Made by a program: the position numbers and the translations under genes
From: Prunus persica
Lineage: Eukaryota > Streptophyta > Magnoliopsida > Rosales > Rosaceae
Direction: 5' to 3'
Assembly (NCBI RefSeq): GCF_000346465.2
Contig: NC_034014.1
Span: forward strand, 30,203,777 to 30,267,776
Length of the DNA: 64,000 nt
Shown: positions 54,772 to 64,000 of the stretch, piece by piece
Numbering within the stretch: the first letter of the stretch is position 1
How the letters are laid out: each line of letters opens with the position of its first letter
The notes under the pieces: model-generated
What the model was told of the DNA's origin: nothing
What the model saw: only the letters and a program-made list of their open reading frames with translations
Database searches by the model: none

Positions 54772-57749
54772 CAGGGCCGGTCTTGAGATTTTGAAGGGCC
54801 TGTGCAAACCTTAAATTGGGGCCTCACATAAGTTAACACAAACTTACACCATTATGTAATGTCATACAATAAATGTTTTTTCTTTCTTAAAGTGATCAAA
54901 GTACCCCTACTCCCAAGGACAAAATTGAAATTTCACAAAAGAATTAAATTGGATTAAATCGATTACATTAGGTCAGAGATGTTACACCTTTTGAATAATC
55001 ACCATGATTGTGACGATGAGTCTTTGTCATCATAGGTAATACTCAGATATTAAATATTTTTTAACACCTAATTTATTTTGTATCAATATTCCAAGAACAT
55101 CATTAATTCGATGCAATTATTTTGGTTGACTTAGTTGGATGCATTATTACTAACTAATTCCTTGTGATCGGGTATTTATTATTTCAGTTTGTGGTTGTGA
55201 AAGTAAATGAGATATTGAATGTTGGTGTTGACATCGGACAAGCCTTTAACACAAGCAGGTTTTGAAGTCGAGTCCTGAATAGAAGTTGAGGCCCTACAAA
55301 CCAACACAACTAGAAACGTCTTTGTGTCAACAATTTGCTCACTCTGTATATATATAACATTTGTTATACATATAGAGTGCTGCTATTTCCACCCACCTGT
55401 CCTATTTTCTCACCCACTATGTTAATTTGAAAAATTAAAATCCTACTTTTCCACCCACCATTATTCCTAAAATACCCTTTAATTATTAATTCGACCAAAC
55501 ACCATCAACTCCAAGTTAAAAACATAAAAATTTTAACCCAAAAAAAAAAAAACACATTCTTCATCTTCTTCATGTGTTTTCAACATCACGACCTTACCCT
55601 ACCATATTAATATTCTCATCAACCCCTTAGCAGTACTGGTGGCTTCACAACCACGACAACACCACCACAACAACATACAACCAACAAGACTACAATGAAT
55701 TTTTAATTGAAGTGATGTTATATGGAATAAGGACCCGTATGTGGGTTAATCAGACTAAAAAATCTTTAAAATGGAATAAAATTAAAGGACAATTTGGCCT
55801 CTATTATCAACACCTACCAACCCCGACACAATATTAAAGGTGGAGTTGAGAATTTGATTTGAATTTTTTTTTTTTAAACTTTTCAAAGGATTGGGATGGG
55901 TAGATCAATGCTCGCTGAATTTGTTGAGGTCAGGAAGATGGAAAGAATATGGAAAGTTGTTGAGGCCCAAAAAATCTACGGTTGGGCCCGAATATATTCT
56001 CGGCCCAAAACGATATATTATTGAGAAAAGACCAAATTTGGAGCACACAAAAGTCCACCATACACAAGTCACACTCCACGTGCCATGCCAATCCGTCATG
56101 CTAGGAATCGAGATTAACATTATAAAATGCATTAGCTCTACAAATCCATGCTAATTATCCTACCAAGCATCATAATTAAAACATGCTAAGCGACATGTCA
56201 TGCCAAGCACGAAATCGTTATCTCACACCCAACCACGCTACAAGCCTTAGTAGGCCCAAGCCACTCAAACTCCTAGGGCTTGCTTGAGTGGGTTGTGGCA
56301 TGGATGGTAATAAATTAACATGAGGCCCATTGATGGGCCGAGAAATGGGAGGTCTCGGGTTGCTTGGGAGCCTCGAGGCTCAAGCCCATTTCTTAGGCCC
56401 AAACATGTGGGTGAGCACAAGAGAGAAAAATAGCCCAATAGCCCTAGCAAAATAGCCTATTGACACAACTAAAAAGCCCAATGTTTAACAAAAATAGCCC
56501 ACTTGCTTAAGGAACCACCTTGGCCCATACAAAACCCCAAAATAAGTCACAAAAATCTCAGTCCTTTGCTGGAAAAATAGAAGCCACGTAGAGAAGGTCT
56601 GCAGGATCATTGAATAGAGCTGTTGGGAGGTTCTAACACATGGAGGGAGCAAGTTTCAAAGCCAAAACATCCAAGGACCCATGGGGTATTAGCGTGTAAG
56701 ATACCAAAGAGAGAAACACCCTTCGAACCAGCATATATATCTCAACTCCTTTTCTCATCAAACTTGGCCATGTAAAAAAGGGAAGAAAGCAATAAAATAG
56801 ATGGCTGGGAATGGAAATCTGCCATTAAGACAACTATGGAAAAAGGGGCCTTGAGCTTCAAAAAACCTCTGATCTAGTGCAAATAGATAGAAGGGATTTC
56901 ATCAAAATGGGAAGAGTCAAGGAGGGAGATGAGAAATGAGAGGAAAAGCTTGGCCAAAATGGGTAGAAACCATTAGGGTTTCTTGAGAAGCGGTGGTTTC
57001 CAGCGGCTATAAAATGAAACTTCTCCTACCTAACCAATCCAACCCAGATTCAGAGAGCAAGCTTTCTCTCTAACTTGCAAAAACCTAGCAATCTCGTGCA
57101 TTGTTCACCCTCTTCTCCATTCTTCTCTTTTGGCAGACAAAGTATCTGTCAAGCCGCCGGAAGAGCATTGTTCTTCATTTCTCTATTCCTAGCCAAATCT
57201 CCTACAAATCTCTCCTTTCTCACCTTAACACTTCCCTTTTTTCCCCTTAAGAAAGCCTAAATTTCCCCTCAGTGCTAAACTCATGTTGATTTTGCTTCCA
57301 TGCCACATGCCTCTCATGCCAAGCTCAAAGGTTTATTTGTAAGTATGCAAAAATTACATGTAAGTTGCTATTATTTTGGCTGGTGAAGATAACCAAAGTA
57401 CTTTCTAAGGCTCTGCTGCCCTTTCGAAGTATCTTTGAGGCTTAATTTTCGAACTCAAATAAAGGGGACAATTTCATCAGTCTGCCCTTTACGGCAGCTC
57501 AGCCCATTTACAGCTGCAGGAAGAAAAAGTCCCCTACAAGAGTAAAAGAAAAAATTTATTTTCTTTTCAAAATTTGTTTTATTTTTAGGGTTTTAGAAGT
57601 CATTTTACATAGGGATAAATTTATCTTTAAATTTTTTAAAATAAGGTGGGTGAAAAAAAATGACAAGTTGGTGAAAATAGCAGCACTCTACATATATTAT
57701 ACACATGAAAAAAATTTGGGACCCCTGCACACCCTCGGGGCCACCCCTG
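54772..57749. mobile_element. hAT-like non-autonomous DNA transposon inserted in the subtilase pseudogene
   Basis: Ends CAGGGCCGGTCTTGAG and, on the opposite strand, CAGGGGTGGCCCCGAG: short imperfect inverted repeats of hAT type. Flanks CACCCATC (54764-54771) and CATCCATC (57750-57757) are an 8-bp target duplication with one mismatch. Length is 2978 bp, but 2314 bp plus an 8-bp duplication belong to a second element inside, leaving a ~656-bp original. No transposase ORF is seen. Confidence 0.72.
55375..57688. mobile_element. Nested terminal-inverted-repeat element
   Basis: Left end GAGTGCTGCTATTTCCACCC and right end, reverse-complemented, GAGTGCTGCTATTTTCACCA; about 27 bp match with three differences. 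TACATATA flanks it exactly on both sides (55367-55374, 57689-57696), an 8-bp target duplication. The 2314-bp interior has no transposase. It holds a segment rich in GGCCCA/GCCCAA words (55950-56560) and a TATA box (CTATAAAATG, about 57007) followed by a leader-like C/T-rich stretch, perhaps a captured promoter or LTR. Superfamily not assigned. Confidence 0.75.
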
Positions 57750-58554
57750 CATCCATCCATGGCTACCCCTCATGTTTCAGGAGTAGTTGCACTCTTGAAA
57801 AGCAAAAGCGCAAGCGCACACCCTGTAGTGGAGCGCAGCTGCCATTAGATCTGCACTGATGACCACAGCTAACCCCGTTGATAATTCCAGACGTCCCATT
57901 CGAGACCAAGGTTACAATTCTACGGTTGCTTCGCCCCTCGCTATGGGGGCTGGGCAAGTGGATCCTAATCGAGCACTTGATCCGGGTTTGATTTATGATG
58001 CAACGCGGCAAGACTACATCAATCTTTTGTGCTCTTCGAATTTGTCCAAGAAGAGAGTTTTTGCTATTACTAGATCAAAGAAGTATACGTGTGCTCTTTG
58101 GATTATCCATCATTTATAACGTTTTACAATAAGTCCGCAGCCACAATAATGGACAAGCAATTCAAGAGGACTGTAACCAACGTTGGTGATGGCTCAGCCA
58201 CTTACAATGTCAAAGTTACAGCACCAAATAATTCTGTTGTTAGAGGGTCGCCGGAGAGATTGGTGTTCAGTAAGAAGTATGAGAAGCAAAACTACACTTT
58301 GAGAATCGAGTACATGAGCTCCGAGGAACAAGTCCGTCTCATTTGGTGACATTGTTTCGCCTGCTTTCATATTCGGCTAAAAGTTTTGCGCTTAGGAATT
58401 AGGTGCCAACTTATGCGATACAATTTTGAATTGTTAATCCCCTTTTGTCACCTTTGCTCAATTTCTAAGATTTAGCTCCCTTCATTTTGTCAACAAAACT
58501 ATGAAGAAATATAAACAATAAATGTTCTATGTTTTATTTTCTTTTTACCAGAAA

Positions 58555-58765
58555 TTTTACTGAGGGCCTCCTCCTGACTTTTGGGCCTGATCTCAATCCC
58601 ATGAACAATGAGTCCACCCATAAACCCGCCAGGCTTAACCTCCAAACCAGTCATCTTGATTAACCCCCCATCTCCTCCTCCTTGACAGAAAAACTCACCC
58701 AGCTCAGCCTCCAACCAGCCATCGGTTCTACCCCTAGGAAATTCAGCTTCTTCGAGAACGATAAG
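58555..58765 (-). pseudogene. PP2-B C-terminal fragment
   Basis: Translates to a stretch around [20 protein letters not shown], then MTGLEVKPGGFMGGLIVHGI, matching the last ~65 residues of the F-box/PP2-B protein at 29646-31268. No F-box or N-terminal PP2 sequence is nearby, so it is a relic of a duplication. Confidence 0.82.
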
Positions 58766-59293
58766 GAAATAAGGAAATTATTCTAAATAAGTCAGTTAAT
58801 TAAGGTTCACTTACCTTCAAGTCTGTTAATTGTTCTACGGCACTCTTTTTCCTTAAAATTCTACATATATGAAATGCTCAAAGATGAAACCAGCTGAATA
58901 ACAAAGCAAGGTACAGGAAAAAAAATCTCTTATTTACCATTTATGAAAAGGCATGTATGCATAAACTCAAGTATGGATACAATTAGATGTGATTCAGGCT
59001 CCGAAAGTTGACTGAAAAGCTCGTATTGCTTGTCCCTTCACTAAATCAAAAACAAATCAATTGGTTTCATCTTTAACCCAAAACTACAATTAGGGGAACA
59101 AAACATTGATTGAGTCCTAGTAAATACAAATTGTAATTCAAGTGTGACTGGTACAGGAAAAATTCTGGTTTCAATAACCTTCTTGTCACAATATTTGGAT
59201 CTGATACAGGACTTTATACATCTCAGAAAAAATGCAAAACCTGGAAAAGAAAGTCATCCAGTAAGCAAAATTGAAACAAATTAAATAGTAAGC

Positions 59294-59331
<38 letters not shown>

Positions 59332-59516
59332 AGCTTGCGCAAACGTAATTCATGCAGCACGCACATAACTTGACACAATAAACGGAGATGATTGTCCCTA
59401 AAATTACCTCAATAAAATTGTACAAGGGAAATGCATAGACGGAAATTGGTTCTGACATCCTCAAATCTGATTAGCCATCTCCAAAGAAGCAATGATTTGA
59501 TACTTTACAACAACAT
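58766..59516. other. Spacer and VPS54 3' UTR
   Basis: AT-rich, with a GA microsatellite (about 59294-59320). No ORF. Confidence 0.45.
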
Positions 59517-60624
59517 TTAACCAGCTTCTGCCCCAAATCTCTGAACCACAAATTCATCTAGTTGACCCCAGTTTGGAATACTATATTCACTCATTTTATC
59601 AGAAGGCAAGGAGCGAATGCATCCAAGAATGTGTTTGACATCCCGATACAGCCTGGTAGACAAAGTGAAAAATGATGTTTCACTAAAGAGTTCTGATAAT
59701 TAACATGCACACAGGGGGAAAATTGAAAAGGTAGTACCTGTCCTTGGCCTGTGGTGTGCTGATCTCTAAGCGTGAAAATGCTTCTGAAATTTGTGAATGG
59801 AAGACTATAACCACTTGCCTGCAAAATACCAAACCACAGTAGTCACTGAGTTGCAATAAAGCTTTTTTTTTTTTAGCACGGACTGTCCCTTTCATGAAAC
59901 CAAAGAAAGCATGCCAACCAATGGAAGGGAAAGGTTCAATGACCCTTTGACCACGTTTCCAAGCAAATTCGCTATATTTCTATATTATCATATTATGGGC
60001 ACCAAGCTTATGGCACCACAACTTTTTGTTTTGTTTAGTGCTGATATGGCACCACAACTCACTATCAAAATAAAACATATACATCACTCTACTATTGAGC
60101 AGTTCATTATACTAATCCAATACTAAAATCTTGGTGTAAATCAGTGCTTGGGAAAAGGGGGAAAACACCCTGGAAGGCCCGCACAACTTTGTTGTTTTCT
60201 TTACAAGAGTTGAAATTCATTTCCACATATTTGAGCTAGTTAGAAACCTTTCTAGGAAATTCAAAAGCCCAAGGGAAAACACAAATTTATACTGCAAATA
60301 ACGACGCTACGAGATGTAGATGCACAACAAACATGTCGTAAGTATCCAAAATCTCAGCAATTAATCACATGCTAATGTGGGCCTTACCTGAAAATTGCTT
60401 GAACATCGACCTCATGTAAAGTTCGAGTTAGGACACGTTGCAAGTATCCAACTTCCTGTAAATCAGTTGGGTGAGGCCCATAAAGATCAATCAAGATAAA
60501 GAAACTGCCAGGAACCACTACTTATTTTGCATTGGACAAAGGTATAGAAATAGAGCATTTTAATAAGATCCATCCAATATGTTTCTCATTAAAAACCAAA
60601 ATTTAAAATTTTTATTAAAAAAAC

Positions 60625-60684
<60 letters not shown>

Positions 60685-61359
60685 AGAGAATAGGAGGGTT
60701 TTAGATAAATAGATACAAAAACCAAATGTTCCAATGAAGACATTTACCTTAGTAAGGGATCGAGCAAACTGGCTGGGCTGTGGGTCAGCTTCTTCAGGTC
60801 TATTCCAGCTCTCTACAATTTGAGGTAACCCACGTAGATGAACTAATAACCTTTCTCTCATGATCTGAACCAGCTTCGTATGTATTTCATCTCTGTGAAC
60901 CTTGTAATCCTGTTTTAAAATGAATGAACAGACATATAAATGGTTCCCAAGAAAGAACGAGCGAATAGTGTGGTAAAAGTGCATGTGGGTTCAAAGAATC
61001 TAATTGTAAATTTCGAGATACAGGTGCATTCTTGTTCAATGAACCAAAGAATAAAACTCTGGAAAGTTCAAATGGTACTACAAACCACTAAATCACTTTC
61101 CAGAAGTAGGGAGAAATGGTAAAGACAGAAAACTGAAATAAAAAAGTACATTAGCATTGAAAATGTTAAATATGTTCCCCATTGTAAAAGACAAACCTGA
61201 GCTACTCGATCAATTTCAGATAGCAACAGTGCCTTTCTTGTCTCAGGTACTTTTAGAAAAAGAATTTGCCTGATTTCTTGAAGCAAAGAAAATGAATAAA
61301 GTCATGACATTACTCAAAACACTCCATGCTCAAAGTAGAACTGTGTACAAATACATTTC

Positions 61360-61390
<31 letters not shown>

Positions 61391-64000
61391 CCTGCGAGTG
61401 ACATTATAATTGAGTTGAGAACATAGCTAATGCATTCACAAAAATTTGTTACTACAGCAGCACCAACCAAAGAAATAACTTTAAGTTATAATTACCTACC
61501 AGGAATAATAGCATACGTAAAACTGATGACTTGACTTGCCAAGGCCAAGTGTTTAGAAGTGATGGACTTTAAACCAGATACCTACAGCACCAGAGCATGG
61601 TTAATAGTTATAACAGAATAAAGTAACCAAAAACATCCAAAAGCGTTTGAATAAACTTCAAGGATTTCCGGACTCAAAAAAAAAAATTGCACATAAATCT
61701 AGTGGAACAATTTCAGTTTTTTGGCACATTTACATACAACAGTAGATATTTTATGAACTCGGTTGGATAACCTTTTTGGGATTTCTAAATAGTATCATCT
61801 ATTTACTGAGAGAAATTTAGTACCTGCATGGCACCAGCACCAAGAACAAGTTGGCACGTTCTTGTATTGAAAAACTTTAAAATTTCTACAATACGATGAA
61901 CAACTTCTGAGGACAGAGCTGGAAAAAAATTGTTCATATCAATGTACTCTGACAACATCTTCATCAATATCAAGCCACTGGAGGACAAAACCAAGAAGGG
62001 AAAATGTAATTAAAGACTTGTACTAAAAAAATTCTTTTAATTATTGATACCTATTAATAATGAGTTCCTCGATAAGTGCAAAACAGAACTCCAAATTGTA
62101 AATCAGGATTCGTGTAACAAAAAACACAATATCAGTAAGCATATTCATCCTAAGCACCATAATCCAAATCCGAAGTTTCGAAAGAAAAAAATAAAGAATA
62201 ATGGGGGAAGCAGAAATATAGATACAAGAAAAAAAGACAAGATAACTAACCAGTTTACCATGTGAAAACCAACACCTTTGAAGAAAAGGGTTTGAGAGGT
62301 TGATTTTCCCCGCTCCTTCATGTTGCTGTGGTTATTTTGAGCCACAGAATTTGCGACATCAGCCTTATTTTTTTCCACTCCATCAGCATTTTGTGTAGAC
62401 TTCTCTTTCGCAGTCACATCCGCGGATAAGTCACTCGAATCAGCCCGTTTAATTTGCTGTTCGGCAATTGATGGTGCTGTATTCTCTGTATGTGAATTAT
62501 TACTGCTTGTGGCCATCTCCCTATAGCTTGTTTCCATATTACCTTCGATAGCATCCAGGTTCTCAGATACCAACGATTCAGAACAAAATAGTGAAGTGAC
62601 AATGACTTGAAATTCATCAGGAACATCTACTTCAACCCATGTTTCTTGGTCAAGAACGGCCTTAATTTTTGCCAACTGTAATCAACCAAAAAAACAATTA
62701 GCTCAAAGCCACATACGAGGAACAATAGAACTAAAGTATGCACAATCATAAACTAACTCGAGATTCATGCTGAAATTCGATGAAGGCTTTGGCTTGTGAC
62801 TGTAGGGTTCCCCTGATGCTAAATCCTGGCCTTCCCCCTATCTGTTTAAAGTGGCACAAAATAGCACCACACACATCAACACTGTTTGATCACAAAACCA
62901 AAAAACTGGAAAAAAAAATTATAGGAAAAGAAGACAAAAGGGAAAGATAAATACCTTCTCTGTAGCAGTTATAAACTCTTGGGTGATGTTAAAGATGCTC
63001 AAAAACTCCTGCAATCTCAACTTAGGATGAAGAAGAGCACGAACCCCAAGTAGCTTTGCCCATCTTCCATGGGCAGCATCACATGCTGCAACAACAGCTT
63101 CTGTGTTTTCTCGTAACACATCAGCTCTGTTTAGAATCGCATTGTTTCAGAATATTGTACAGGTTCGGAAAGACTCTAATATTGGGACAAATCGAAGCTA
63201 AACCTTTGAAATTAAACCCGATGATATACAATCAATTCTGAATTTGAAAATTGAAATAACTTCGAAGGAAAAAGAAATTGAGAGAGTATTCTAAACCAAT
63301 CTTGACACCACCTATGCACACTGCAATGGACATTACTATGATACACAGAAAACCATGGCACATTCACATGTTTTATTTGGAGAGAGCCAAAATTTTGACC
63401 GGTAACACCTACAGTGCTACCAAATAATATTGTTCACGGAAGGCCCGGCTACAAGCCAGCTAGAGAAAACAAGCAGAGTGAATGGCCTTCCGTAAATGAA
63501 ATTAAGGTATAATCTTAATTGTAGATGGCAGAATAAAAAATCTTCAATAAGTAATATAACCACTCCCGAAAAGGCATGGTATCTGCAGTTAAATTTATTT
63601 CTTTTGGCTATGATGAAAAGAACACTCATACAAAAACTTAAAATATAACTGTAATTGCACTATACATCCAAAATGCATCGACAATGAGCTTGTAACCTTC
63701 ACATCCATGGAAATGAATACATAATCAACGAATTGCTGACATTCATAAGGCAAAATTTTATTTACACAACAAGATTAGCACAAAACAAAATCTTAAAATT
63801 ACAAGATATATAAGGTTTTCAAGCATGGGAAAGTTTTAGAGTCAAACTACGAAAACAAGAGTAACATCAAAGAACTAACATGATCAAGAGAAAATAGCTC
63901 ACCTAAAATTCTTAGACATGTTTGAAGGACTTGCTGCATCATTTGCTTTCCCTTGAAATGGAAGGGCCTTGGCGGAAACTCTCTGAGGTGAATACGAGGG
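59517..64000 (-). CDS. VPS54: VPS54-type GARP complex subunit (5' partial)
   Basis: Subunit of the Golgi-associated retrograde protein complex that tethers endosome-derived vesicles at the trans-Golgi. Exons: 63903-64000 (partial), 62955-63126, 62758-62841, 62251-62675, 61824-61977, 61500-61581, 61197-61276, 60748-60909, 60388-60455, 59738-59818, 59517-59652; all GT-AG with matching phases. Diagnostic stretches: VAACDAAHGRWAKLLGVRAL, RGTLQSQAKAFIEFQHESR, LAKIKAVLDQETWVEVDVPD, EVVHRIVEILKFFNTRTCQL, FLKVPETRKALLLSEIDRVA, VHRDEIHTKLVQIMRERLLV, VIVFHSQISEAFSRLEI, ending VVQRFGAEAG. A Ser/Asn-rich linker lies in the 425-bp exon. The N-terminal half is outside the window. No lesion seen. Confidence 0.95.
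60627..60681. repeat. Long GA microsatellite in a VPS54 intron
   Basis: About 27 uninterrupted GA units between exons 60748-60909 and 60388-60455. A TA microsatellite is in another intron at about 61362-61390. Confidence 0.9.

Larger units (their letters stand above)
54626..58390 (+). pseudogene. Subtilase pseudogene, 5'-truncated and split by transposons
   Basis: The left part (54626-54771) starts abruptly at the segment equal to YPSILKPDIMAPGSLVLASW of the intact neighbour and runs to the catalytic Ser region (YHMVVSGTP). The right part resumes at 57750 with MATPHVSGVVALLK and continues through the C-terminal domain (MGAGQVDPNRALDPGLIYDA, FKRTVTNVGDGSATYNVKV). About 480 N-terminal residues are absent. 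Frameshifts occur near 57824 (before the SAAAIRSALMTTA block), near 58090 and near 58320. The gap is filled by the nested insertions at 54772-57749. Confidence 0.9.

Noticed and set aside
55958..57480. Solo LTR inside the nested element (starts TGTTGAGGCCC, has a TATA box)
   Set aside because: No matching end with a 5-bp target duplication could be found, so borders cannot be supported.
1..64000. tRNA, rRNA or CRISPR features
   Set aside because: None could be recognised; the direct repeats present are LTRs, microsatellites or minisatellites.

Overview
The window is nuclear DNA of a flowering plant, probably a woody eudicot. Genes carry short AT-rich GT-AG introns, the protein families are plant-specific (SWEET, SPARK receptor kinase, violaxanthin de-epoxidase, PBL kinase, F-box/PP2-B, MUSTANG) and two plant LTR retrotransposons are present. 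Family-level assignment (Rosaceae-like) is only a guess. No tRNA, rRNA, CRISPR array or prokaryotic feature was seen.

Layout. 2-798 (+): last exons of an unrecognised gene. 1114-2543 (-): six-exon SWEET sugar transporter. 3908-6349 (-): seven-exon SPARK-domain receptor-like kinase. 6941-19406: a small fold-back element split by a 12.1-kb Tat-like Ty3/Gypsy retrotransposon (6985-19082) with identical 659-bp LTRs, a perfect 5-bp target duplication, gag-protease and pol separated only by a UAG in a tobamovirus-type readthrough context, a ~174-bp tandem repeat after pol, and an antisense, spliced 745-aa ORF with its own TATA box. 20038-23220 (+): violaxanthin de-epoxidase with a GC-AG intron. 23998-26588 (-): PBL-type cytoplasmic kinase. 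29646-31268 (+): F-box/PP2-B protein. 33522-35312 (+): domesticated MUSTANG transposase-derived protein. 36586-40550 (-): decayed, intron-containing copy of cytosolic tryptophanyl-tRNA synthetase. 40720-41898 (+): zinc-finger-like gene with an internal 85-aa duplication. 42395-45761 (+): three SUMO-like copies, one intact and two broken. 45812-50172 (-): Copia element with identical 234-bp LTRs, one long pol ORF and almost no gag. 50957-53257 (+): intact secreted subtilase. 54416-54551: four palindromes in tandem. 54626-58390: subtilase pseudogene split by a hAT-like element that is itself split by a second terminal-inverted-repeat element. 58555-58765 (-): PP2-B fragment. 59517-64000 (-): 3' part of VPS54 (GARP tethering complex).

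The host genes show no obvious common pathway; this is an ordinary gene neighbourhood repeatedly hit by transposons. The two LTR elements have LTRs in which I found no difference, so both insertions are very young. The Gypsy copy sits about 0.6 kb upstream of the receptor kinase start codon and its 3' LTR reads towards violaxanthin de-epoxidase. The most unusual signals are the Gypsy expression layout (readthrough stop, antisense spliced gene, 3' satellite-like repeat), the gag-deficient but recently moved Copia copy, the SUMO-like cluster and the stacked nested insertions.
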